Source: an uncultured Sterolibacterium sp. (GTDB lineage: Bacteria; Pseudomonadota; Gammaproteobacteria; Burkholderiales; Rhodocyclaceae). Taken from it: a DNA stretch of 64,000 nt. The DNA lies in NCBI GenBank assembly GCA_903930535.1, contig CAIYYX010000087.1:17877-81876 (forward strand), in the 5' to 3' direction. Positions 29,369-37,719 of the stretch are shown here, piece by piece (position 1 is the first letter of the stretch; each line of letters opens with the position of its first letter). A program made the translations under genes and the position numbers. Under the pieces are notes generated by a model. That model had not been told where the DNA came from. It saw nothing but the letters and a program-made list of their open reading frames with translations, and did no database searches.

Positions 29369-31753
29369 ATGGCAATCCGTCGCAACGAACCCTGCCCATG
29401 CGGTAGCGGCAGGAAATACAAACACTGTTGCGGGGCAGCGTCTGGACTGAGCGATAACAAAGGCTCGGTTGCCGGATCGCTCGGACTTGCACTGCGGCTT
29501 CTCCAGGGAAGACAACTCGGGCAGGCCGAGCAGATATACCGGCAGATTCTCGTCGATGAACCAACAAATGACGAGGCGACACATTTTCTCGGCATGTGCC
29601 TTGTTCAGGCAGGACGCCGTGACGAGGGAATGGCAGCGCTGCGACGCTCGCTCGAACTTGCCCCCAGAAATGATGTGTACTGGCAAAACCTGGGCATGGT
29701 GCTGCTGCAGTTGAATGAACTGACGGAGGCAGTAACGTCTCTGCGCCGTGCCGTCTCCTTGAAAGGTAACTCTGCCCCCTCCCATCAGTATCTCGCTGTA
29801 GTCCTCCACCGCATAGGGCATTTCGATGAGGCGGTGAGGGAATTTGAGCAGGCGTTGGTTCTGAATCCCAGGGACGATTTGGCCCACAACAACTTCGGCT
29901 ACACGCTGCTGGAACAAGGACGGGTGGAGCGGGCGTGCGAACAACTGCGTCGGGCGATTGAAATCAATCCGAACAATGCCATGGCGCACAACAACCTCGG
30001 CAATGCGCTTCGCGCATTGGGCGACCTTCCTGAGGGCTTGGCCATGTATCGTCGTGCCGTGGAGATCGAACCGGGCCTGCCCTTGGCCAGGCTCAACCTG
30101 GGACGAGCACTTGCAGATACCGGCCAGCTTGATGCGGCGCTGGAACATTTGCATGCGGCAGCCCATCTTGCGCCTGAAGATGTGGGGGTCTGGCAGTCGC
30201 TGGCCGACGTGCTGGCGCGCTTCCGGTTCGACGTTTACTCGCCGGAAGTCGAGGTTGTGCTCGTTGAGTGCCTCTCGCAGCCGCAAATCGAGCCGGCCTA
30301 CCTCGCACTGACCGCGGCCAGCCTGCTTCTCGCCGATGCGCAATTTCTTGGCATAGTCAAGAGCACAGGCGAAGGGACGGGTGTATTGCGGCTTGACGCA
30401 GCCACAGTGCGTCAGCTTTCGCGGCCGTTGTTACTCCTGCTATTGGAGAACGCGCTCATCCCAGAGCCCGCTTTCGAGGATCTAATTTCCCACCTTCGCC
30501 GTGCGGCAATTTTTGCGCGCAAAGAGGGTTCTCTCGGCAGTGATGCGCTGCTGAGCGAAGTTCTTGCGGCCATCGCACATCAAAGCTTCCTGAGTGAGTA
30601 CGTGCACCAGGAGAGCAGTGACGAGACACGCGCTATCGAGTGGCTGAAGGACAAAATTGAACAGGCGTTGGAGCGGGGAAATGCCGTGAGCGAGGTGGAT
30701 CTTGCCCTGTTTGCATGCTATCGCCCGCTGCATGAATTGCAGGGAGATTCTGCCTTGCCGACAGCATCCATGCCCCTATTTTCGCGGCTTATTCTGCGTC
30801 AGGTTACCGAACCAGCCGAGGAGGCGCTTATCCGCGACGAATTGCCGGTGCTAACCCCCATAGGGAATGCGGTGTCGCGCGCCGTCCAGGGACAATATGA
30901 GCAGAGCCCTTATCCGCGCTGGATGCGCCCCCCCTCGACTGGGCGTGCCTTCCCGCTCGCGTTGCGGCTGCGAACGCTCTTTCCACACTCGGCTTCGGTA
31001 GGAGATGTGCCTCAGCGGCCGACCATCCTTATTGCCGGGTGCGGGACGGGGAGGCATGTGGCGAGCACTGCGTTGCTTAATCCGGACAGCAGCATTCTTG
31101 CCGTCGATTTGAGCCGAGCGAGCCTCGCCTATGCGGTCAGACGGGCCAATGAACTTGGGTTGCAGAACGTTGAATTCGCCCAGGCCGACATCTTGGAGCT
31201 CGACCAGTTGGGTAGGCGATTCGACTTAATTGAGTGTTCGGGGGTCCTGCACCACATGCAGAACCCCTCCGAGGGTTTGCGTGTATTGGCGGGCAGGCTC
31301 AATTCGGGCGGCAAGATGAAAATCGGGCTCTACAGCGAGATAGGGCGACGCTCCGTGGTTGCCAGCAAGATGCTCATTGCCGAGCGCGGATACGCGGCGG
31401 ACGGCAAAGGGATTCGTGATGCCCGTGCAGCGATATTGGCGTTGCCTGCGGAGGATGGCGCCCGCGGCGTCGCCGATTCAATCGACTTCTATTCACTCTC
31501 AGGGTGCCGCGATCTGCTCTTCCACATTCAGGAGCGGCGTTACACGCTTGAGGATATCGAAGCGCTGCTCGCGCCGTTACGGCTTGAGTTCCTTGGTTTT
31601 GAGTTCGACTCGCGCACAACGCTTCTGGACTACCGGCGCGAATATGCCAACGACCCGGCAGCGAACTCCCTCAGAAACTGGTCCGAATACGAGGCGCACT
31701 ATCCCAGCACATTTGCCGGGATGTACCAGTTCTGGGTCGCGTCTCATCCATAG
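29369..31753 (+). CDS. SEC-C / TPR / SAM-methyltransferase fusion protein
   Basis: A 794-residue protein with three recognisable parts. Residues 1-22 form a SEC-C zinc motif (NEPCPCGSGRKYKHCCG). Residues ~35-270 hold about six tetratricopeptide repeats, for example HNNFGYTLLEQGRVERACEQ. After a poorly characterised helical middle, residues ~550-680 form a class I methyltransferase (TILIAGCGTGRH, AVDLSRASLAYA, ECSGVLHHMQNP). A protein of this plan could dock a partner through SEC-C/TPR and methylate it or a bound glycan or protein. No enzyme partner is adjacent. It is bounded by a terminator upstream and the atypical region downstream. The target is unknown. Confidence 0.8.
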   Translation: MAIRRNEPCPCGSGRKYKHCCGAASGLSDNKGSVAGSLGLALRLLQGRQLGQAEQIYRQILVDEPTNDEATHFLGMCLVQAGRRDEGMAALRRSLELAPRNDVYWQNLGMVLLQLNELTEAVTSLRRAVSLKGNSAPSHQYLAVVLHRIGHFDEAVREFEQALVLNPRDDLAHNNFGYTLLEQGRVERACEQLRRAIEINPNNAMAHNNLGNALRALGDLPEGLAMYRRAVEIEPGLPLARLNLGRALADTGQLDAALEHLHAAAHLAPEDVGVWQSLADVLARFRFDVYSPEVEVVLVECLSQPQIEPAYLALTAASLLLADAQFLGIVKSTGEGTGVLRLDAATVRQLSRPLLLLLLENALIPEPAFEDLISHLRRAAIFARKEGSLGSDALLSEVLAAIAHQSFLSEYVHQESSDETRAIEWLKDKIEQALERGNAVSEVDLALFACYRPLHELQGDSALPTASMPLFSRLILRQVTEPAEEALIRDELPVLTPIGNAVSRAVQGQYEQSPYPRWMRPPSTGRAFPLALRLRTLFPHSASVGDVPQRPTILIAGCGTGRHVASTALLNPDSSILAVDLSRASLAYAVRRANELGLQNVEFAQADILELDQLGRRFDLIECSGVLHHMQNPSEGLRVLAGRLNSGGKMKIGLYSEIGRRSVVASKMLIAERGYAADGKGIRDARAAILALPAEDGARGVADSIDFYSLSGCRDLLFHIQERRYTLEDIEALLAPLRLEFLGFEFDSRTTLLDYRREYANDPAANSLRNWSEYEAHYPSTFAGMYQFWVASHP

Positions 31754-31851
31754 TCATCTTTTTACAGCGCCATCCAAGCGGTTCACCTAGTTCGAGGACC
31801 TGCCCATATGTGGCGAAATAATCCTGCCTCGGTATCAGTGCCCGCATCACC

Positions 31852-32511
31852 TCAGGCCAAGGTCAGCTGTCGATCTATGGAGATACCCATGTTGGCGTTC
31901 TCAACGGCTGGCAAGGAAATCACCAGCTTCAGGTCGCTCGCACCCGGTGGCCGGATGAAGCTCTTCACCACATCAATGTTCGTGCGCGCCCGCAGCCACG
32001 GCATGACTTCCTTCTTTTTCAGAATCAGCGGTACTTGCAGTCCGTGCGGTGCCAGCATCCGATTCGGCGTCGTCGTGACCAAGGCTGCGGTCGGTGCTGT
32101 TCCCATTGCATGGGGTGGGTTCGGCCCAAAAATGCCCCCCAACAGGAGAACTCCCCCGTCGTTACGCGACAGGGTGTAGGACATTGTGACGCCATCGATC
32201 TCGCGGAGCCAAGTGAAGCATGAAGCTGGCACTATGCAGCGCCAATTGCGGAAGGCGACAGAGGTTGTCCACTTGCGACTGATTGTCGCGCCAGAAGCGT
32301 AGTAAACCGGGTTATCAGCAGTCATTCGCCACTGAGGAACAAACCCCCATACTGCCTGGGCGTCGGTCGCGTCGCCTCTAATCATATTTATGATCTGCAA
32401 CCTGTCGCCTGGTTCCGACGACCCACACTTCTCGGGCGGAAGGATGGAAGTATTAGGAAAAGACTCCCTATATTGAGCGGGCGTTGCGTCGAGTACGATC
32501 TTCTCCGTCAT
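31852..32511 (-). CDS. SRAP (YedK/HMCES)-family protein lacking key active-site residues
   Basis: The fold is recognisable: VWGFVPQW, then RNWRCIVPASCFTW and TTTPNRMLAPHGLQVPLIL, corresponding to FWGYAPGW, RAICFADGWFEW and DIHDRRPLVL of YedK. SRAP proteins crosslink to abasic sites through Cys2, helped by an Asn, a Glu and a His. Here the start MTEKIV lacks Cys2, the Asn of NARVET is replaced (YASGAT) and the Glu of FEW is Thr; only the His is kept. The start is well supported by the site AAAGGAGAT six bases upstream. A decayed or repurposed DNA-binding protein is the likely reading. Length 219 aa. Confidence 0.7.
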   Translation of the reverse strand: MTEKIVLDATPAQYRESFPNTSILPPEKCGSSEPGDRLQIINMIRGDATDAQAVWGFVPQWRMTADNPVYYASGATISRKWTTSVAFRNWRCIVPASCFTWLREIDGVTMSYTLSRNDGGVLLLGGIFGPNPPHAMGTAPTAALVTTTPNRMLAPHGLQVPLILKKKEVMPWLRARTNIDVVKSFIRPPGASDLKLVISLPAVENANMGISIDRQLTLA

Positions 32512-32515
32512 GGCG

Positions 32516-32524
32516 ATCTCCTTT
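32516..32524 (-). promoter_or_regulatory. Strong ribosome-binding site deciding the SRAP start
   Basis: AAAGGAGAT on the minus strand is a near-perfect Shine-Dalgarno sequence, with GGAG six bases before the ATG at 32511. It rules out the longer in-frame reading and hence any upstream cysteine start. Confidence 0.7.
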
Positions 32525-32689
32525 GTCGCAATTCCGTTGAAAGGCCCATCTGTATTGCAACTCTTCGCTATTGATTCAACGCCTCGCTTCGCCAACCTTT
32601 ACCGACAACCGTAAGACCAAGCACTAACGAGGCCTATAGTCACATGCATTAGAGGGTTTTGGTATCGGTGAGTTCCGTCAAAGACTGCG

Positions 32690-32705
32690 GAAACTACGTA
32701 GTTTC
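32690..32705. promoter_or_regulatory. 16-bp perfect palindrome GAAACTACGTAGTTTC
   Basis: A perfect dyad with no loop in the 306-bp gap between the SRAP gene and the Lrp-type regulator. Its form suits a dimeric DNA-binding protein. No T-tract follows, so it is not a terminator. The rest of the gap (32512-32817) contains no gene I can support. Confidence 0.35.
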
Positions 32706-32817
32706 GTACAGGGACAAATGCCCTGGGGTGCCCGTTTTTATCCTTTCTTCATAGGAGCCGATTCCTAGCGAACGGCAGTTTTCTGCCAATCCGAATTGGC
32801 CCTGGCAAAATCGACTG

Positions 32818-33291
32818 CTACTTTGCATGTTCCAATGGTAAGGCTGTCGTAAATTTCAGCTGCTCCATCGCGAACGAGGAACTTACATCGTACAGCTCCA
32901 CTTCCTTGATCAGCTTCTTGTAGACCGCGTCGTAACCCGCGATATCGGGTACTACCACCCGCATGAGATAGTCGAATTCGCCGCTCATCCGATAGATCTC
33001 AAGCACCTCCGGAATATCACGAACCCCTGCCGCGAATTGTTTCAACCACTTCTGTGTGTGCTGGTTGGTACGCACAGCCACGAATACGGTTACGCCGACG
33101 TTTAGCTTCTTCGCGTCGCAGAGCGCGACGTGCTTGATTATTACGCCGGATTCTCGAAGTTTTTGGATCCGCCTCCAGCAGGGAGTGATCGAGAGGTTAA
33201 CTTGCTTGCTAATGACCGCGAGTGGTGTTTCAGAGTCCTGCTGGAGAAGCGCAAGTATTTTCCGATCGATCGAGTCCATAGAGGCAGTCAT
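32818..33291 (-). CDS. Lrp/AsnC-family transcriptional regulator
   Basis: A 157-aa regulator with an N-terminal winged helix (IDRKILALLQQDSETPL, then LSITPCWRRIQKLRESGVI) and a C-terminal RAM/AsnC effector domain (VFVAVRTNQHTQKW, YRMSGEFDYLMRVVVPD). Such proteins form octamers and respond to amino acids. It lies 408 bp from, and divergent to, a class-V aminotransferase gene that is its likely target. The start may be the ATG at 33291 or 33279; neither has a strong ribosome-binding site. Base composition here is less GC-rich than in the core regions. Confidence 0.88.
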   Translation of the reverse strand: MTASMDSIDRKILALLQQDSETPLAVISKQVNLSITPCWRRIQKLRESGVIIKHVALCDAKKLNVGVTVFVAVRTNQHTQKWLKQFAAGVRDIPEVLEIYRMSGEFDYLMRVVVPDIAGYDAVYKKLIKEVELYDVSSSFAMEQLKFTTALPLEHAK

Positions 33292-33699
33292 CCTATAAGA
33301 AAACAATTCGTGTATTTTTTACTACAGGAGAAACCCTGTCATGCGCGACATAATGCAATGGCTTACAGATCCTGCGGCTCTCAAAGGGCAGCCCTCTAGG
33401 TGCAAACCGGTATAGGGCAAGGCGAGTCATTGACGTAGCGGCAGCCAGTTGTGCTTCGGCGTCAGTGTCGCCATTGCGTCATTATAGGTGTGAATAGTAA
33501 GTTTTTCTACTATCTTGACATTGATCAGTATTTGTTACTCTCCTGTGGCTGCCTGTCAGGGCAATTTGGAAGCCGTTTTTCCACGCGCCACCCTATACTG
33601 ATCGTTATCAATCTAGCGCGCGTTGCGCAGGGTAACAATGTGTAGCTGCGATTGACTGCTACTTTTTCATCAATCGAAGGAACCATCGCGAGTAAATAA
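33292..33699. other. Divergent intergenic region between regulator and aminotransferase
   Basis: About 400 bp with no gene I can support. It is AT-richer than its surroundings. It contains a consensus-like -35 box TTGACA at 33515-33520 without a good -10 at the right distance, and the short inverted repeat AGTAAGTTTTTCTACT near 33497. An operator for the Lrp-type regulator would be expected here. Confidence 0.5.
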
Positions 33700-35235
33700 A
33701 TGTTGCATGGAATAGACGACGCGGAGAATTGGCACCAAATGCTACGGTGCGATGCAATCGGATTGGATGTGGAGTATCCGTCAGCGACAGGCCGGCGCTC
33801 GCGGAGGATTTACCTGGATAGTGCAGCCACTACGCTGCGGTTGAAAATAGTGCAGAGGGTGCTGGATATTTACCAGCCGCATTACGCGAATGTGCATAGC
33901 AACATTCATTTTGCTGCACAGATCTCCACTCGCGAGTACGGGTGGGCACACGACATGGTGCTTGAATTCGCTGGCGCGGACCCGGATAAATGGATGTGCT
34001 TTTTCGTCGGCAATGGCACGACCGGCGGAATGAACCGGGTGGCGCGCGCATTGCGCGCCCAACGGCCTGAGCGCGACGTCGTGGTCACTTCGGCAATGGA
34101 GCACCACTCGAACGATCTACCGCACCGCAAGCACTTTCGCGAGGTTGTTCACGTGCCGATGGAAGTCACCCCCATTTCCCTGGGTCGAGTAGATCTGGTG
34201 AAAATGGGGGCTGCGCTTCTGGCGCACGAAGGTAAAGTGAACTATGTGGCTATAACGGGAGTATCGAACGTCACGGGTATCAGCAACCCTATACATGAGA
34301 TCGCAGCACTAGCGCATCGTCACGGCGCGCTAGTGGTCGTGGATGCAGCGCAGATGGCAGCGCACATGCCACTCAAGGTGAGCGGCCATTCTGAAGATAC
34401 TCGCGATTTGGATGTCGTCGTCTTTTCAGGTCACAAGCTCTATGCCCCGGGGGCGCCCGGTGTCGTCATAGCCCGCAAGGCCCTATTCGCGGATATGGAA
34501 CCCGATGAGGTAGGAGGCGGGATGGTGGACACGGTGTTCCTCGACCGCTATACGGTGTCAGAGCGATTTCCAGAGCGGGAGGAGGCGGGTACGCCGAACA
34601 TACCGGGGGCGATCGGTCTTGCCGCAGCACTTTACGCACTGCACAAGGTCGGCATGGACAAAATCGCCGCGGACGAGAAGCGACTTTTCGAGTACGCACT
34701 GCTGAAGCTAGCCGGGGTCCCCGGCATCGTAATCTACGGTGAGACCCGTCCATCCCTCGTGCAGCGCGCTGGCGTCATTTCGTTCAATCTCTCGGACCGT
34801 GACCATGCTTTTTGTGCTGCCGTGCTCAACGACTATTTCAATATTGCTGTCCGCAACGAATGCTTTTGCGCGCATCCCTATGTGCGCGACATGGTATCGA
34901 TGAGCCTGGAATGTGTGGCAGACTCAATGTCGAACGACGAACTCGAGCGCCTCGCGGAAATGCACCGAGGCATGGTGCGCGCTAGTTTTGGAGTGTACAA
35001 TACTCCGGCAGACGTAGATCGATTGGTAGCTGCACTCAAGGATATTTCTATCCGGGGCGATCAACTTCTTGCACTCTATGAGCGCCTTCCCAACGGGAAC
35101 TACCGACACCGGCAATGGGCGTTTGACACGACGAAAGAATTTTCAGTGCGCTCTGTTGTGGATTCGCTGCTTGGAGGTGACCCGGCCGATAATCAGGTCG
35201 AGGCTGATTCGGCGGGCTTGGTTTTCCCGCGTTAG
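33700..35235 (+). CDS. Class V aminotransferase / cysteine desulfurase-like PLP enzyme
   Basis: A 511-aa PLP enzyme of the SufS/CsdA type. It has YLDSAATTLRL, TSAMEHHSNDLPHRK, the PLP lysine in VFSGHKLYAPGAPG, and RNECFCAHPY, which aligns with the mobile-loop cysteine of SufS. It is about 100 residues longer than SufS, with an N-terminal extension of ~35 residues and an extended C-terminus. No suf or isc genes are adjacent. A divergent Lrp/AsnC gene suggests amino-acid-responsive control. It could act on cysteine, selenocysteine or a modified amino acid; the sequence does not decide. Confidence 0.85.
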   Translation: MLHGIDDAENWHQMLRCDAIGLDVEYPSATGRRSRRIYLDSAATTLRLKIVQRVLDIYQPHYANVHSNIHFAAQISTREYGWAHDMVLEFAGADPDKWMCFFVGNGTTGGMNRVARALRAQRPERDVVVTSAMEHHSNDLPHRKHFREVVHVPMEVTPISLGRVDLVKMGAALLAHEGKVNYVAITGVSNVTGISNPIHEIAALAHRHGALVVVDAAQMAAHMPLKVSGHSEDTRDLDVVVFSGHKLYAPGAPGVVIARKALFADMEPDEVGGGMVDTVFLDRYTVSERFPEREEAGTPNIPGAIGLAAALYALHKVGMDKIAADEKRLFEYALLKLAGVPGIVIYGETRPSLVQRAGVISFNLSDRDHAFCAAVLNDYFNIAVRNECFCAHPYVRDMVSMSLECVADSMSNDELERLAEMHRGMVRASFGVYNTPADVDRLVAALKDISIRGDQLLALYERLPNGNYRHRQWAFDTTKEFSVRSVVDSLLGGDPADNQVEADSAGLVFPR

Positions 35236-35380
35236 CCGCTGTTGAAACCTCCTCGCTGTTCTAGCCAAAGCACCGCGCATTTCCGGACATTGTCGCAATA
35301 ATGCTGTAGTCCAAGTGAAGAAGATTTATGTGATTGAGATTCTAACGAAAGAGCAAGGCTTGACAAACGGGACGTCGAAA

Positions 35381-36859
35381 ATGCGTACTGGAAACCTTGG
35401 CGACTTCTCAGGTGTGCCAATAGAACAGCCGGCAATAATCGATCTCTCCGGCGATCGTGTTCGCACCCTCGACTATGGCGGCTATCTTGCCCGTATCGAC
35501 GGCGTCGCACGGTTGCTCCAGAATATCGGGCTTGAGCGCGGCACCCGTATCGGCCTGATCGGCCGGAACCGTCTTGAATACCTCATCGCCTATTTCGCCA
35601 TCATGAAGGTCGGACTGGTTGCAGTGCCGATCAATCACCGCTTTCCTCTGGCGATGGTCGAGTTCATCATCTGCGATTCCGACGTTCGTCTGGTCTTCGG
35701 CGAGAGCGATTTCCTTGAAGCTGTGCCGGCAGGTGTCGCCCGGCACAGCTTCGAGGAAATCGCCGATATCACGGCCGACGTGCCACTTCCGGCCGTTGAG
35801 CCGGAGCCCGATGAGACCGCGATGATTCTTTACACGTCCGGCTCGACCGGGCGCCCCAAGGGAGTCCCGCTTTCGCATGCCGGCCAGCGTTGGGTAATCG
35901 ATGTGCGCTCGTCGATGGCGGACTATGGCGCACACCGACTCCTGATCGCGGCGCCGCTCTGCCACATGAACGGCCTGCTGATGTCACAGATGGCCGCTTT
36001 CAATGGCGCGCAGATCGTCCTGCTACCGGAATTCAGCGCGCCAGCTTACATCGAAGCGATTAACAAGTATCGCTGCACCTGGATCACTTCGGTGCCAACG
36101 ATGCTGGCAATGGTGGCGCGCGAGCGCGAGAAACTGGCGAGCGCCGATCTTTCCTCGGTGAAGATCGCCGCCATGGCCTCTGCACCGGTGTCGATGGCCC
36201 TGTTCAGCGACGTGGCGAAAATTTTCCCATCCGCCATGGTGGTAACCAATTACGGCTCAACCGAAGCCGGCGCCGGCATTTTCGGGCAGCATCCAGAGGG
36301 GATGCCGCGCCCACCGCTTTCTGTCGGCTGCCCTTTGCCGCAGATCGGCTTCCGGTTGATCGATGCCACCGGCAAGGAAGCGGGCGAAGGGATCTTGCAG
36401 CTCAAGACACCGGCGATGACCAAGGGCTATATCAATCAGCCCGACGCGACCGCGAAACTGTTCACTCCAGATGGCTGGTTGAACACTGGCGACGTTATTC
36501 GGCAGGACAAGAACGGATTCTGCTTCTTCGTGCGCCGCGCGGATGACATGTTCGTCTGTGGTGGCGAAAACATCTTTCCGGCCGCCGTCGAAGGCGTCCT
36601 CGAATCGCATCCAGCCGTGGAGCAAGCCTGCGTTGTCCCGGTGCCGGATGAGTTGAAAGGGACCAAGCCCGTCGCCTATGTGGTGCTCCGTGCGTCGCAG
36701 AGTGTCACCGAGAACGAACTCAAACAGCACTTCCTTGCGCACGCGCCGGCCTATATGCATCCACGCCGTATTTTTCTAGTCGAGCGGCTGCCGTTGTCGC
36801 CGACCAACAAGATCGACCGCTCCGTCCTGCAGAAACGTGCGCTGGAGCAGATGTTGTGA
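35381..36859 (+). CDS. AMP-dependent acyl-CoA ligase (adenylate-forming)
   Basis: A 492-aa ANL-superfamily enzyme that activates a carboxylic acid to its CoA thioester. Signatures are ILYTSGSTGRPKGVPLSHAG (P-loop), NYGSTEAGAG, WLNTGDVIRQ and the C-terminal catalytic Lys in SPTNKIDRSV. I choose the ATG at 35381, whose translation begins like the family (MRTGNLGDFSG); an in-frame GTG at 35315 would add 22 unrelated residues. It starts a plus-strand operon running to UbiD3. The substrate is unknown, possibly an aromatic or branched acid. Confidence 0.92.
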   Translation: MRTGNLGDFSGVPIEQPAIIDLSGDRVRTLDYGGYLARIDGVARLLQNIGLERGTRIGLIGRNRLEYLIAYFAIMKVGLVAVPINHRFPLAMVEFIICDSDVRLVFGESDFLEAVPAGVARHSFEEIADITADVPLPAVEPEPDETAMILYTSGSTGRPKGVPLSHAGQRWVIDVRSSMADYGAHRLLIAAPLCHMNGLLMSQMAAFNGAQIVLLPEFSAPAYIEAINKYRCTWITSVPTMLAMVAREREKLASADLSSVKIAAMASAPVSMALFSDVAKIFPSAMVVTNYGSTEAGAGIFGQHPEGMPRPPLSVGCPLPQIGFRLIDATGKEAGEGILQLKTPAMTKGYINQPDATAKLFTPDGWLNTGDVIRQDKNGFCFFVRRADDMFVCGGENIFPAAVEGVLESHPAVEQACVVPVPDELKGTKPVAYVVLRASQSVTENELKQHFLAHAPAYMHPRRIFLVERLPLSPTNKIDRSVLQKRALEQML

Positions 36860-37719
36860 GCACGCACTTGAGCCTCGACCATATCGGCGTTGCTGTGCGC
36901 GACCTGACCCAGGCGCAGGTGATCTATAGTAGGTTAGGCTTCAATCTCACCGAGCTAAGTATCCACGCCGGCCAGCCATCGGCCGATGGCAAGTTGCAGC
37001 CGCTCGGCTCCGGCAATCACTGTGCCATGTTCCGCCAAGGCTACCTGGAACTGATCGGCGTCGTGGATCCGAACAGACCGAGTTCCGTCGCGCCCTTCCT
37101 GAAGACGCGGCACGGCGGCTTCATCGTTGCTCTTGGCTGCGAGAGCGCGGACGCAGCCTATGAGGCTGCAGTGCAGAACTTTCCGCGCACACACAAGCCG
37201 ATCGGGCTCGAACGCATGGTGGCCGCGCCTAACGGCAGCAGCGCGAAGGCACAATTCCGCAATGTTGTGATGGGTCCAGACTTTCCCGAAGCGCGACTCC
37301 TGTTGATCCAGCATCTCACCCGCGACTTGATTTGGCGCGAGCCTGAGATGGTGCATCCGAACGGCGTAGTCTCGCTATTGGGGGCGCAGTTCCTGGTTGG
37401 CGATCCGGTGGAGGCGGCTGTCCGGTATGGCGGTCTGGTCAGTGCCCAGCCAGAAACCAGGCCGGGAGGCGCGGCGCTCAGGCTGGACGGACAAACATTG
37501 CAGTTCATCGGTGAAGGCAATAAGAGCGCACCATGGGCCTATTGCCCCTCGCTTTTCGGCGCTGTCTTCGCCGTCGCCGATCTTGGCAACACTGAAGCAC
37601 TCTTTAAAAAAAATGGTGTGGCCTTCTCCGCGAACGCGTCGGGTGAACTGCTTGTGTCTCCCGACGATGCCTGCGGCTTTGCCCTGACATTCACCACTTT
37701 GGACAAGGACATTTCATGA
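36856..37719 (+). CDS. VOC / glyoxalase-like domain protein
   Basis: A 287-aa protein of the vicinal oxygen chelate superfamily (glyoxalase-like type). The N-terminal module reads LDHIGVAVRDLTQAQVIYSR, with a second divergent module after ~residue 175. VOC enzymes use a metal to isomerise, cleave or epimerise substrates, including CoA thioesters. The gene starts with GTG overlapping the ligase stop (GTGA) and its own stop overlaps the MDR start (ATGA), so it is translated together with the CoA ligase and oxidoreductase. Activity is unknown. Confidence 0.85.
   Translation: MSTHLSLDHIGVAVRDLTQAQVIYSRLGFNLTELSIHAGQPSADGKLQPLGSGNHCAMFRQGYLELIGVVDPNRPSSVAPFLKTRHGGFIVALGCESADAAYEAAVQNFPRTHKPIGLERMVAAPNGSSAKAQFRNVVMGPDFPEARLLLIQHLTRDLIWREPEMVHPNGVVSLLGAQFLVGDPVEAAVRYGGLVSAQPETRPGGAALRLDGQTLQFIGEGNKSAPWAYCPSLFGAVFAVADLGNTEALFKKNGVAFSANASGELLVSPDDACGFALTFTTLDKDIS

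Noticed and set aside
31809..31851. ATGTGGCGAAATAAT downstream of the TPR fusion, which in another frame reads CGEII like the SRAP start MCG
   Set aside because: The required frame has no start codon before TGT and is on the opposite strand to the SRAP gene; coincidence.
33341..33415. 24-codon frame starting MRDIMQWLTDPAAL with AGGAG upstream, resembling the N-terminus of TerC-like proteins
   Set aside because: Only about 13 residues are similar and the frame stops before any membrane segment; too short to claim a gene or remnant.
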